A stretch of 64,000 nt of DNA from Dolomedes plantarius (GCA_907164885.2 OU015492.1:198471460-198535459); one strand, 5' to 3'. Positions 9,975 to 21,802 are shown, counted from the first letter of the stretch. Translations and numbers: made by a program. The notes: generated by a model not told the origin, from the letters alone.

Positions 9975-10145
9975 AACGGTAACACTGCGGTATCCCGGGC
10001 TTCTCCCGTCCTGTAGATTGCGAGGTCAAATCCCCAACCTGACAAACTTTTTCTCTCTCTTTCTCCCCTCCTAATCGCGCACAGTAGGCAAGGTTCTGGC
10101 AGGCAATCCTTTTTTTTCAATTCCTACTATTAGTTCACACTCAAA
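9975..10145 (+). mobile_element. tRNA-derived SINE with shared tail
   Basis: ACGGTAACACTGCGGTA (about 9977) is A-box-like and GAGGTCAAATCCCC (10022-10035) is a B-box. The tail TTTCAATTCCTACTATTAGT is identical to that of the SINE at 6.9-7.2 kb. The head is closer to the SINE at 26.6 kb. Confidence 0.55.
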
Positions 10146-12678
10146 TTTTACTTTGTTGACCTAAGTAGGAATTGACTTTAAATTTTTTTTTATATATTAC
10201 TTGTTTTCTTTTTAAATACAAATATTGCATTTTACAATTCCATTTATTTTATCAAAAATCAAAATTTGGACTGAGAAATTATTTCTCATCTAACTCAACA
10301 ATCCGTAACAATACCTATTTATTCATAGTTATTGTATTTTTAATAAATATTTCATCTATTATCAGCAAAAGTTGACAGTTCTAAAATTTGTATCCAGGGG
10401 AAAAGGTTCTGCACTTTGCGAAAATCACAAAAAGGAAAATCACTTTGCCAACTGTTACTTCACAGGAGTCCTGACTCACGGTTTACTGATACATGATCAC
10501 AAACATGAAGATTTGGAAATTTCTTTCTTAAACTATTTTTGAAAAGTTTCAACGCACACATATCCGTACATCTAAAAGTATATGATTTTAAGGTTAAAAA
10601 TCCCATTCGAGCAGTATAAAAACTATACCCAGTGGTTTCAGTATAAGATAAGGCACTAAAGAATAAACAAGATTTTAGCGTAGGTTCAAAGATAAAAATT
10701 AGGTTTAAGGATTTAATGCTCAGGCAACTCCGCAAAAAGGAAGTTTCATAAGCAAAATATAAGTCAGAAAAATCATATTCTGAGAGATATTCCTTTCAAA
10801 AAAAGGATTGCTTTTTTATTTAAAAAGTCTTATCGATAACGGTTCTGCTGATAAAGAACAAGGTATTTTCTTCACATATGGGAGAAATTATTTTTAGATG
10901 CGTAAACTGTTTCCCTGGATATTCTATTTAATGTTAAAAAATATGATTTTTTTATCTTAACAACAAGCAACAAGTGTATATTTGTCAAGTAATGTATTGT
11001 AAGTGTTGCATAAAAAACAACATTAGCAGTTTTAAAATAGGAGACGAGTAATGATTACATTATTTTATCTTTCATCTAAAATGTCTACATATACAATTTT
11101 TGTTCACTTTTCAAACATTTTCAACTATATAGGGAAAAAGAACTTTAAAAAAAAAATTTAAATTTCTTCTTTGTATTTACTGATAAAACTTTCCTCGTAC
11201 AATCCTTATAAGATATTTTAAACAGCATAAACTTTTTCTATTAGATTATTGATATTTTCCCCGCGACAGATTTCTAAGGATACTCACATTGTGTTTGGCC
11301 CTAATATGCTGTCTCAAGAGTTTGGCCCTTGAGACAGCATTAAAAGTTAGCTGAGGAAAAGTCATTTTTGACTTGTTACTTCTTTATTAAGTAGTTATTT
11401 TAGAATGATTATAAAATTATAGTTTATAGGAACTTTAAGTCTGTTATTTTCTAAGATAACCGCAAGGGCGCTTTCTTATGCATCTCTCTTTTTGTCATTA
11501 AACAGGCCCTTATATTGTAATGAATTTTTAAATTAAAAAGCAGAACGCGCTTGTTACACGTTCTGTTGATAAAAATTTTGCAAATATCTAAATCGGAAAC
11601 TCGGGTATATGTCATGATTCTAGATTAGATGACATAAGCAGAATTTCCTATCTTACACTGCAATACTTTAAATGTAATATCTACAAGCTTTTGAGAAATT
11701 ATATAAAACCAAGCACTATTGTACCTAAAATTAGGGGGTTTTGTGTAATGTATTTTTTGCATAGATACGCATTTTATTTTTTGAGACACCCACCTGTCAA
11801 TAACTCAATCAGTTTTTTCAAATAAGGGCACACGCAGTGCAATAAAATAAAAGGACGAAATCTATAAATGGATTCAACTTGCACTTCTCTCGTCAGTTAT
11901 TGATTTACAATCTCCTGGAAAGTGCGTCGTGATTACAACATTCGTTTCACGCACACTTCTTTATCTGTTAGTACAACTTGTATTTTTTTTATCAAGGCCT
12001 TCTAAAGAACAATTTGAGATAGATAGTAATGTTAAATGCAACAATAAAACTGCTATCAATATAAAATGTCATTCAGCAGTGACATTTGTATTGTAATTAC
12101 ATTTTGTAACAGACTGTAATTTTTTGTTTTAAAAATAAGTGTATGAAATATGTATAGCTTTGAAAATAAGTGGATGTATTTTTCTGGAAATTATTTAAAC
12201 ATTTGTCAAGCAATACACTGGGTTTCATTTTATGTTGCTATATAAATAGCCTGTCACGTATGATACCATCATGAGTCCACAATCATAAAATACTTTGGAA
12301 CAGAAATCGTAAAATGATTACCTCCCATTTACTTATTTTTATCTTTAAAGTTTCCCAAACCCCACTAAGCTAGTAAATATATACTATATAAAGCAACTTT
12401 CAAGATGGTAAAAAATCATGTAGAGAATAAAACATATAATTCAAACCCTTAGCTTCAAATAACAAAAATTTTAAAAATCGCTTGCATCTGAAATAAGGTA
12501 CGCCAAAAATTATCTGATAAACTGATTTTAAAAAAAATGTGCATAAAACACTTTTTCTGTACGAGAGTAGAATTTACAGAAAAGCATAAATTAATGTTTT
12601 ACTTCTAATCTTTCGAAAACACCAAGGAAAATAATAATTTTTTGAAAAATAATTAAAAATAAAGGGAAGATAAATAAA
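10146..12678. other. Long AT-rich stretch without supported genes
   Basis: Only short, low-complexity open frames occur, and none resembles a known domain. The one clear structure is a perfect 13-bp hairpin at 11,306-11,340 (ATGCTGTCTCAAG with a 9-nt loop), next to a repeated TTTGGCCC. Confidence 0.55.
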
Positions 12679-12800
12679 TTAAGGGGACAAGGGACCTTCA
12701 AACCCATTTTTTTTAAATTTTCGTTATTTTTCTCTCTATACAAAATGAAAATGCCTTAGGTTCGTATCCTTATTAATGCTTGAACGTTTTTGAGTTTTGC
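12679..12800 (+). mobile_element. One-ended fragment of a TTAA-target MITE
   Basis: TTAAGGGGACAAGGGACCTT at 12,679 is the same terminus as that of the elements at 44.9-45.5 and 48.0-49.5 kb. I find no matching right end nearby, so only a truncated end remains. Confidence 0.6.
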
Positions 12801-12926
12801 CCTTCATATTGAACAGCGTTGATTCTTCTATATATAAATCCCCTAATAAAATAGTGTACTAATTTGTGATGTGGATGAGCGATTGTTATAAGGACAAAGT
12901 GTTGCGTCGGAAATACATACATACAG

Positions 12927-13004
<78 letters not shown>

Positions 13005-13013
13005 TCGTATATA
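12927..13013. repeat. (CA)n-(TA)n microsatellite
   Basis: About 12 CA units run straight into about 24 TA units and up to the TA of the next MITE. Confidence 0.95.
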
Positions 13014-13968
13014 CAGTAACCACCGCTTATAGTGATCAGTGGTTATAAGAATCAACATCGCGAAAACAAAAACAAATGTATTATTTCCTTGTTAAAATTT
13101 TCGCTTTAAAGAATCAATCCAACGGTTTTAAGAATCAGTTTACACTCTTCGCTTGCCTTTCATTTTTCCAAAAAAGGCACTTAAACCCCCAAAAGGCACG
13201 AAGTTCTTTCTTTTTTTTTAAGAAAGATTCATAAGATGGGATGGAATATAGTAAAAAAATTCACCCCTTTCTTTGTTAGACATAACATAATAGTTTCCCC
13301 TTAAACGCTTTAGCACAACACTGTCCTATTAGCTTGACCCCGGGGCATCTTTACCCGTCCGGGTCCAATTTCACTTTTCACCACTGACAAACAAAAATAG
13401 GGACTCTTTTTTTCCCACCTCCCACATCCTGGTTGCGGCTTCCTGGACCCTGAAACACATAAATCTTCGGCGAAGGGTCCACTATCACCTAGGCAAACGT
13501 GACATTAGTAGATTCAGCACGTTATCAAACCGTGAAACGTAAGCTAGATGGTGAATCTTCGTCTGAGACTATTAGTATTGAAAGAGGTATAAACAACCTC
13601 CTGAAAACTTCATTACGTCAAACTACCATAGAAAACTTTTTCTTGCTCCCTTCCTGTAGTTGAAATGTTAAAACTGTTAAGCAGATATGTTGTAACAAAT
13701 ATTAGATTTTTGTCTTCTCTTACTATAATCATGTGTATTTACCTATATGTCTAGAAATTAAGTTGTATTTTTAAAATTAAAAAATAATAATTTTATTAAT
13801 AGATAATTAACGTAAATTAAAGAGAATTTTATGGCAAATTATTTAATATATGTGTTTATAGGTGTGGGTGTGTGCCTGTCCAAAAACCTAAATTTCGGCT
13901 ATAAGAATCAACCGCTTATAACAATCAAAAACAATAATAACAAACGTGATTCTTATAAGCGGAAATCA

Positions 13969-13971
<3 letters not shown>
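13014..13971. mobile_element. pogo/Tigger-like non-autonomous element
   Basis: The left end CAGTAACCACCGCTTATAGT and the reverse-complemented right end CAGTGATTTCCGCTTATAAG are imperfect TIRs flanked by TA. The CCGCTTATAA.(G)ATC motif recurs just inside both ends. CAGT...CCGCTTATA ends are typical of pogo/Tigger-like elements. I found no transposase in the 958 bp, so this is an internally deleted copy. Confidence 0.7.

Positions 13972-14028
<57 letters not shown>
13972..14028. repeat. (TA)n microsatellite
   Basis: About 28 TA units directly abut the right end of the pogo-like MITE. Confidence 0.95.
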
Positions 14029-14031
<3 letters not shown>

Positions 14032-14767
14032 CAGCAGTTTATTAGCCAAGAAAATTCTGTTCTGTGTTTAATTAGGCACTCTAAACACTCCGTACTTCTA
14101 ATCTCCAACATTTTCATTTCTTTCGGAAACATTATCTGTAGATTATTTTGAGGACTCTTCTAACTTTTGGCCCTTATATATATATTTAAGTTAAGCTTGC
14201 TAGAAGGTTTTCTGTATCTGAAATCGTCTTCCTTTTGAAGTTCTCTTACGTAATTAAATGAAGCCTAAATCGTTCTCCTACTTGATATAAGTTATTATCA
14301 AAACTTCCTGAGCTCCCTCCTTCCTTTATTGTTCGCTTTTCCCAACCCTGTAAGTATCCGACTTCTTATTGTCAGGATACATTTTTATATGTTATTTCAA
14401 TAAGTTTACCCTACTTATCAAAGAATTTGCCAAACTATAATATTTACAGATACAATAATAGTTCAGCTTCTGATTTACCGACAGAGCAAGAAAGTTAAAT
14501 GTGGGTAAATAAGTGAAACGGATAAAATGGAAGACTCTTTAAATTATAATAAATCTGTCAGTGCCAGTTCTCGAATGTTATGGATCTACATGGGACCAGT
14601 ATATTTTTGAAAAAAAAAACTGAATTGACCGTTTTTATTGATTTTTAGGATGACTGAGATTTTCATAAATGTGATGGCTGCTTATAAATATATAGGGTAT
14701 CCGAATAAGAGCGCTGGATTTAGTTTTTGGATAATTAAACACATTATTTATTTGAAAAGTGATAATA
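14029..14767. other. No gene seen
   Basis: AT-rich unique-looking DNA with no recognisable feature. Confidence 0.5.
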
Positions 14768-15079
14768 CTGGGTGACCAGAATTAAAACACTCCTACTCTG
14801 ATCTCCCTGTATATCGAACTACTCAGTGTAAAGGCTTCAAATTTCGTACACATACTATTCAAGACATATGAAAACGGATTTCGTGAAAAAAAGTTTAGTT
14901 CCGAAAACACCGATAGGTGGTGCTGTGCAACAGATAATATAAAAAAAGACTAAAAGAATATGAAAAAAAATAGAGACATGCGAAATAAAAAATTTTCTTT
15001 TTAATTTCTACTACCCGCAAAAGAGAGAAATAAAAAACAGTAAAGAAGCTTAAACTGCCATTGGGACTGCAATTTCGCA

Positions 15080-15480
15080 CTATTATCACAAAAATTACAG
15101 TCTGGTGGTGATTCACAGCGACATTCATTCTGGTGTCTTTTTTTCCGAAAAGACTACTCGCAATGGCCATGTGACATGCGCTGTGACGACCAACAGATAC
15201 AAAAGGTGCTTGAAACTTTTGTTGTACCCCATTTGCATCAGCGGCTATGTCTTGATTCAGTTACTTTTATACAAGATGGAGCGCCTCCACACATTGGACT
15301 GTGTACTACAGTTTATTCTGCAACGTTTCACTAATGACAGAATAATCAGTCGTGCTTTTCTGACAACCTGACCATCTCGATCTCCGGATCTTAATACGTG
15401 TAATTTTTAGCTGTGTGGACACTTAAAAAATCCTGTTTATCGAGGACGTCTAGTAACCTCGGCAGTCTTGAAAGAAGGTA
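15080..15480 (+). pseudogene. Mariner-like transposase fragment
   Basis: Readable pieces are FFSEKTTRNGHVTCAVTTNR, then TFVVPHLHQRLCLDSVTFIQ leading into QDGAPPH (Asp codon 15,275-15,277). A decayed SRSPDLNTCNF-WLCGHLKNPVYRG piece follows. The QDGAPPH...SPDLN.C(D)F.LWG arrangement is a Tc1/mariner-superfamily catalytic core. Several frameshifts occur and the N-terminal domain is not readable. The exact subfamily is not assigned. Confidence 0.65.
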
Positions 15481-15656
15481 TCACCCTCCTTGTGAAAAGG
15501 ATTTAAGTCGACCAGCTATGATCCACAGTTGAACCAGCTGTTCACAGACTGCAGATTTTGCATCTACACGAAGGGAATCATATTGGGCAGCATTCCTTGC
15601 GTCGGTAAGATGTTTATCAGGTGAACGTTTGGTACGTTTAAATAAAATGCGTTTAA

Positions 15657-16313
15657 GGGGGCTCACAACCTTTGAAACTTCAAAAAATCGATTTTTGGTT
15701 TTTGCTATATTCTGATTTTTGGGACATTTCTGAACAATATGCAAAAAACAGCATAAAAAAATTTGCATTATTTCTCGAGTTATGAGACTTCATGTAAAGC
15801 TCACTCTATTGCCATAGCCATGTTATTCCAACTTTAACTTCAGTTTTCTCAAATATGTGAATTTTTGGATTGCGCGCACTGTTACTCCCAAACTATGTGT
15901 GCTAGACACACAAAATTTTTATCAGATTTGTATTATAAGCTTCTTTACACACTAAAACCAGAAAAGTAAAAAAAAAATTTGTAAAAAAAAGTTTTACACT
16001 TGAAAATGTTTTAAAAAATTGCTAAATTTAAATTTTTTTTTAATTTTATGTAAATTTTTCAATTTAAACTATATTTTTTGTATATTTTTTGGTGTTACAT
16101 TAAACTTGAGTGTATTATTAATTTAATTTGACCAAAAAATAGTTTCTGTATGCATATTTCTTAATTTTATGATGCGCGAAACATCCAATGATTTTTTTCC
16201 CTTTTTAGTAATGTGTACATTTAAAAATAAAATCTAAAAATTATTTATGGCTTTAGAAGTTCTATTTTTGTATAAAATATAACTGAAGACTTGTAATTTT
16301 GATATAAAACAAA

Positions 16314-16352
<39 letters not shown>

Positions 16353-16426
16353 TTATTGGAGTTTCAGTAGCTCGATTTTGATCATGTTTAGGGTCATTTC
16401 CTCGTAGTCAAAGGTTGTAAGCCTCC
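15657..16426. mobile_element. TTAA-target MITE nested in the mariner-like element
   Basis: The target duplications are TTAA at 15,653-15,656 and 16,427-16,430. The inner ends GGGGGCTCACAACCTTTGAA and GGAGGCTTACAACCTTTGAC (reverse complement) are inverted repeats. Internal DNA is very AT-rich with a (TA)n tract at 16,319-16,347 and no ORF. TTAA targets are used by piggyBac and Kolobok elements; the end sequence does not decide which. Confidence 0.75.
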
Positions 16427-16628
16427 TTAAAAAGTGTTTTTGTGTATATTCACCATACGTCCAATTGTACAGCGCGATCTATCGGCAATTTCAGGAACTT
16501 AATATTTTTTTGCGTAATCCGTTTTCGCAAGTCTTGAATAGTATGTGTTCAACATTTGAAGTCTTTACACTGAGTAGTTCGATGTACAGGTAGGTCAGAG
16601 TAGCGGTGTTTTAATTCTGGTCACCGGG

Positions 16629-16896
16629 TATTTTTATTTCATTGCAAAGTACAAATTTTCCAATTTTGTATGGAATAAAATGACAGACAAATGCGTACCA
16701 CGGCTGTCATTGCCCACTCTTGCTCCTGTGATGACATTTTGAACAGAACGTCGGTGCTATAACACCGGATTTAAACTTAGCGCCATTTTTTTTTATCAAG
16801 TTGGAAGTGTACACATTACGTACTCTTCATCAGTCATCCTTGCGATTAGTAAATATGGAACGCTACACAAAAAAACAAGGGTTATATATTGTTAAA
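16629..16896. other. Short spacer, no gene seen
   Basis: Non-coding DNA between two mobile elements. Confidence 0.5.
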
Positions 16897-17437
16897 TCTA
16901 TATATATAAAACAGTTCCGTAACTGACGAAACCGACTGATTGACTGACTGACTGACTAACATACAACGCACAGACAGTGTTACACAGATAGTGTAGGAGT
17001 ACACAAAGAAAGATTTAAAAAAAATTCTTCTTAGATTTTTTAAAATTAAATTTTTAAGCTGTTTTAGTATTTTTTTTTAAGTTTGCATTTAAAATAATAA
17101 TTTGAGAGTTATATAAAATTTATATCACGAAAAAGATCATAAAAATTCCTTAAAAATGAAATCTCCTTCGAATCTTTACCTCCATTTTCTGATTTTTGGT
17201 GAATATTTAAAGATTAATTTTTAGAATTTATTTTATTAAATGCTGATCACGTGATTTTTTTTTCTGGTACTTTAAATAAATTGATCGCCACGTGCATAAC
17301 AACGAAATAGACTTTTTTTTTTCTTGCTAATGCGGCAGACGATTGGTCATTATCCAAAAAAATATTAAAATATATTAACAGAAATGTTCCTCAAACTGTA
17401 CTATATACTTTAGTATGTTCTATTAGATTAACTTTAC
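16897..17437 (+). mobile_element. Helitron copy B, 3'-truncated
   Basis: It starts TCTATATATATAAAACAGTT, followed by GACTGACTGACTGAC and ACATACAACGCACAGAC, as in copy A. The copy is collinear with A through GCGGCAGACGATTGG (17,331-17,345), then stops near ATTAGATTA where the Tc1-type element begins. The missing 3' half suggests rearrangement, not simple insertion. Confidence 0.8.
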
Positions 17438-18747
17438 ATCACAAAAAAGTCCAAACGATAATATTGTAAAAGAAAATAGAATTTAATTTGTTTGTTTTAT
17501 GAGTAATTTCACAATGCCGCGCGGAAGAGAATTATCTGAACTAGAAGTTCGAAAAATTTGGTTTCATAAGGGCTCTGGAAAATCGGAACGTGAAATAAGT
17601 AACATACTTAAACGTTCTAAAACTGCTAATCATAGTGTTTTAAGTAAAAGAGATTTTTATGGAAAATATAAAAGATCTGGCAGAAAGCGTAAATTATCAG
17701 CTCGCGATAATAGACGAATTTTCAAGCTTGCAACGAAATAGAACTTGTCTACTCGTAAAATAACACAGCAGACAAGTAAAACTATTTCACATATGATAGT
17801 CTGACGCACTTTAAGATCAAATTCAAATGTTGCTCTTCGGAAATTAAAAAGAAAACAAAGACTGTTAAAGCATCATAAAGAAGGAAGGCTGAAGTGGGGC
17901 AAAGGAAGTCATGACCTGGGATGCTGCTTGGAAAAATATTATTTTTTCCGACGAAAAAAGATTTAATTTGGATGGCCCGGACGGTAATATTTCCTACTGG
18001 CATGATTTACGAACGGAACTTCGGGTTTTCTTCAGTAGATAGATGGGTGGTGGCTCTGTGATGGTGTGGGAAGCTTTTGCATATGATGGGAAATGTGATC
18101 TGCAGCGAGTTCTTGGAAAAATGGACTCCATTTGTTATCAACAACTGCTTTACCAACACCTTATACCTTTTGGCCCATTTTTAGGAGGATCAAACTGGAA
18201 ATTTCAGCAAGACAATGCGCCATGCCATGTGTCAAAATCAACTAAAAACTGGTTTCAAAAAGAAAAAATCGAGGTCTTAAACTGGCCAAGCCTTAGTCCA
18301 GACCTGAATCCCACCGAAAACTTGTGGGGCCATTTGGTTCATCAAGTGTATGCAAATAACCGTCAGTCTGATTCTGTGTATGAATTGAAACTAGCGATCA
18401 TGGATGAATGGGACAAAATTACCAAATATTTGCTCGAAAGCCTAATTATTTCAATGAAAAATCGAGTATTTGAAGTTATTCAGAAAAATGGTGGATCAAC
18501 ATCATATTAGTTTTATTAAAAAATGTGTTTTAACTAGTGGTCTTATAATTTTGTTACAGATATTTGATTGGAAAAATTCTAAATTGTTGATAAAATAATT
18601 AGTATATTTAAATATCTCTTAAAAATAATATACATATATTTTATATTTCATTTATTAACATCAACCTAATTTAATTTTAAAAAAAATATACTATTTATAG
18701 CAAAAATCACAAAATCCACACTGGTCTTATAATTTTGTTACACACTG
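17438..18747 (+). mobile_element. Tc1-type element, left end missing
   Basis: The right terminus, reverse-complemented, is CAGTGTGTAACAAAATTATA next to TA. The same CTTATAATTTTGTTACA also occurs at about 18,541-18,557. I find no matching TIR at the left boundary, so the 5' end appears lost. The element sits between Helitron arms in opposite orientations. Confidence 0.7.
17514..18510 (+). pseudogene. Tc1-type transposase (DD34E), frameshifted
   Basis: ATG 17,514 opens MPRGRELSELEVRKIWFHKG, a helix-turn-helix N-terminus, with KYKRSGRKRKLSARDNRRI resembling the second DNA-binding helix region. This frame stops at 17,739-17,741. The first catalytic Asp is in IIFSDEKRFNLDGPDG near 17,950 in another frame. 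From 18,043 to 18,510 the frame is open: GGGSVMVWEAFAYDGK, then FQQDNAPCHVSKS and SLSPDLNPTENLWGHL. The second Asp and Glu are 34 residues apart, the classical spacing. It ends QKNGGSTSY, a typical Tc1 terminus. The central frameshifts make it inactive. Confidence 0.88.
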
Positions 18748-18754
18748 TATATAT

Positions 18755-19414
18755 GTATAATAAATACGACGATCAATGTATACAATTTATGTAAAAAAAA
18801 GAAATATTTATAAAAAAAATCGTAAGGGATATTTTTATAGATAAAATAATGTAGAAGAAAGTTTTCATATTAAATCTAATAGAACATACTAAAGTATATA
18901 GTACAGTTTGAGGAACATTTCTGTTAATATATTTTAATATTTTTTTGGATAATATCCAATCGTCTGCCGCATTAGCAAGAAAAAAGAATTGTAGTCTATT
19001 TTGTTGTTATGGATGTGACGATAAATTTATTTAAAGTACCAGAAATAGAAATCACGTGATCAGCATTTAGTAAATTAATCTTTAAAAATCCACCAAAAAT
19101 CAGAAAATGAAGGTAAAGAATCGAAAATGATATCATTTTAAAGGTCTTTTTAGGATCTTTCTCGTGATATAAATTTTATAACACTCAAATTATTATTTTA
19201 AATACAAACTTAAAAAAAGTCACTAAAACTGATTAAAAATTTAATTTTTAAAAATCTAAGAAGAATTTTTCAAAAATCTTTCTTAGTGCACCCCTACACT
19301 GTAAGAAGAATCTCCATGCAAAATTTCAGTCCTTTAGGTCCAACGATTTGGTGTGTGCGTTGTATGTCAGTCAGTCAGTCAGTCAGTTTGGGAACTGTTT
19401 TATATATATATAGA
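18755..19414 (-). mobile_element. Helitron copy C, inverted
   Basis: Read on the minus strand it starts TCTATATATATATAAAACAG at about 19,414 and is collinear with copies A and E through AATGCGGCAGACGATTGG. It extends to the ATACGACGATCAATGTATAC segment at about 18,765. The terminal ~75 bp with the CTAG end are missing. It faces copy B. Confidence 0.8.
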
Positions 19415-20114
19415 TAAATACGACGATCACTGTATACAATTGATGTAAACAAATATATATATATATATATATTTATAAAAAAATCTTAAGGGATATTTTT
19501 ATAGACAAAATAATGTAGAAAAAAATATTCAAATTAAATCTAATAGGACTTACTAAAGAATATTGTACAGTTAATATAGTACAATTTGAGGAACGTTTCT
19601 TTTACAGTAATTTAATATTTTTTTGGATAATATCCAATCGTCTGCCGCATTAGCAAGAAAAATTTTTTTGTCTATTTTGTTGTTATGAACGGGACGATAA
19701 ATTTATTTAAATTACCAGAAAAATAAATCACGTGATCAGCATTTAATAAATTAAATTCTAAAATTTAATCTTTAAAAATTCACCAAAAATCAGAAAATGG
19801 AGGTGAGGATTCGAATAAGATTCCATTTTAAAGGAATTTTTACGATCTTTCTCGTGATGTAAATTTTATAACTTTCAAATTATTATTTTCAATGCAAACT
19901 TAAAAAAAGTTACTAAAACAGATTAAAAATTTAATTTAAAAAAATCTAAGACGAATTTTTCAAAAATCTTTCTTAGTGCACCCCTACACTATAAGAAGAA
20001 TCGCCATGCAAAATTTGAGCCGTTTCGGTCCAGCGGTTTGGTCTATGCGTTCTATGTCAGTCAGTCAATCAGTCAGACAGTCTGTCAGTTACGGAACTGT
20101 TTTATGTATATAGA
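19415..20114 (-). mobile_element. Helitron copy D, in tandem with C
   Basis: Same family and orientation as C. The 5' end is TCTATATACATAAAACAGTT at 20,114. Its 3' part is cut at the same ATACGACGATCA position as copy C and joins the 5' end of C directly. Such head-to-tail arrays fit rolling-circle transposition. Confidence 0.8.
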
Positions 20115-20489
20115 TTGGTATCTTTTAATTTTCATGTTAATTAATGAATGCCTGTTCGCGGGAAAACCAGAGAATATAAAACTGGCTATCTGCACCGAAA
20201 CAAAATGAACAAATGAAAGGTTTTCAGTGTATCCCGTAAAGGAATTTAAACAGTTCACGTTTGATTTAAAAATCAATAAAAGGTGCCTCGACCTTCAGTA
20301 TTATTCCATCATCAACGAGGTGAATGATACTGAGAAGTGTCCAGTGCCTGGAAAGAAAGGCGGCACTCGCTAGAGAGCATAGTTTCTAAATTAAGTTGTT
20401 CATAGATATGTTAAAGGAAAGGCCCGACACTGTGTTTGAAAAGCAAAATTTTGGAAGAGGCGTAAAATGATTTTAAGACCTAGCTCTTT

Positions 20490-20497
<8 letters not shown>
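20115..20497. other. No gene seen
   Basis: A short unassigned stretch; only weak open frames. Confidence 0.5.

Positions 20498-20530
<33 letters not shown>
20498..20530. repeat. (CA)n microsatellite
   Basis: About 16 CA units just before the left end of a Tc1 element. Confidence 0.95.
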
Positions 20531-20535
<5 letters not shown>

Positions 20536-20686
20536 CACTGCTGGCCACTGTAAATGCAACACCCTGAAGGAAACATGCAAATAACATGAAATTTACAACA
20601 TGCATTAGCGGAGGCGAGATATGCTAATGATTAGAATTTCAGCGCAGACGCACATCACGCGCGCATGTGGCGCCACTTCAAAGCGC

Positions 20687-20696
20687 TATTTAAGGC
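20687..20696 (+). promoter_or_regulatory. TATA-like box of the transposase
   Basis: CTATTTAAGG lies about 80 bp upstream of the transposase ATG (20,769) and is conserved in the minus copy near 25,407-25,416. This is consistent with a core promoter but is inferred only from sequence and position. Confidence 0.35.
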
Positions 20697-20768
20697 TTGG
20701 AGATTTCGACGATTTCAAGTTCGGCAATTGTGTTTTTCTTGTGGTTTTTTCAAAAAGAACGATCAATT

Positions 20769-21802
20769 ATGCCTCGTCGAAAACAGCGATCATCTTTTGA
20801 TCAAGTATCCCAGTTCGACAGAGGAAGGATAGTGGCCTACCGAGATTGTGGATTATCTTTCAGGGAAATAGGTAGTCGTGTTGGACGAAACCAAACAACT
20901 GTAATGCGGATATGGGATCGTTGGATGCAGGAGGGTACGACGGACCGGCGTGTTCGATCGCATCCACCTCAGCGCACCACTTCACGTGATGACAGGCAAA
21001 TTGTGCGCATGGCAGTGACGGATCGCTCAGTTACATCACGAACGATAGCACAGCACATGCAGTCTGTAACGCATCTTCCAGTGTCTGCGCGTACCATTCG
21101 ACGCCGTTTACAGCAGAGTGGTCTGTCCGCAAGACGTCCATTGCTTTGTCTACCCTTGCGCAGAACCACAGACGTCTCCGCCGCCAATGGTGCGATGACA
21201 GAAGAATGTGAACGGCAGAATGGAATGAAATTGTCTTTACTGACGAGTCACGCTTCTGTAAGCAACACCACGATGGTCGCATTCGAGTCTGGAGACACCG
21301 TGAAGAGAGGATGCTGAACAGCTGCGTTATGCACCGCCATACTGGTCCTGCACCGGGTATTATGGTATGGGGCGGTATTGGATATCACTCTCGCACACCT
21401 CTATATTACGCATTGCCGGTACTTTAAAAAGCCAGCGCTACATCTCCGAGGTGTTGGAGCCAGTTGTCCTTCCTTACCTTCAGGGCTTGCTTACAACCAT
21501 ATTTCAACAGGATTATGCACGGCCACACGTGGCACGCATTGTCCAGCGGTTCTTCGTCAATCGCCAGATTGAATTGCTTCCCTGGCTCTCCGGATCTTTC
21601 GCCAATAGAAAACATGTGGTCCATGGTTGCTCTACGATTGACCCAGATTCCATCCCGAGATGCCACAGCAGATCAACTTTGGCAACGTGTGGGAGCTGCT
21701 TGGTGTGCTGTACCCCAAGAACTCATCCAAAGTCTCTTTGAATCAATGCCGAGGGGTGTGGCAACGGTGATCTCCAACAATGGCGGCTACTCTGGCTACT
21801 GA
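20769..21802 (+). pseudogene. Tc1 transposase pseudogene, plus copy
   Basis: It opens MPRRKQRSSFDQVSQFDRGR and VAYRDCGLSFREIGSRVGRN, a helix-turn-helix pair. A one-base loss near 21,160 shifts the frame. The first Asp is in FTDESRF near 21,240 and the second in TIFQQDYARPHVARI near 21,510, with Y for the usual N after Asp. A deletion near 21,590 (CTGGC-CGCCTCG-CTCTCC in the sister copy) removes part of the PRSPDLSPIE region. It ends SNNGGYSGY at 21,802. At least three frameshifts relative to the minus copy make it dead. Confidence 0.88.

Larger units (their letters stand above)
14768..16628 (+). mobile_element. Decayed mariner-like element with a nested MITE
   Basis: The left end CTGGGTGACCAGAATTAAAA and the reverse-complemented right end CCCGGTGACCAGAATTAAAA match over about 100 bp, including CTACTC.GAT and GTAAAG.CTTCAAAT. 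TA flanks both sides. The transposase region at about 15,080-15,470 is broken. A TTAA-flanked MITE (15,657-16,426) was inserted later, which accounts for the length of 1,861 bp. Confidence 0.8.

Noticed and set aside
10460..10735. 91-codon minus-strand frame
   Set aside because: No recognisable motif and no supporting neighbours; likely chance.
12843..13058. Long IYIYIY or THTHTH reading frames
   Set aside because: Translations of (TA)n and (CA)n repeats. The same applies to all other IYIYIY frames in the window.
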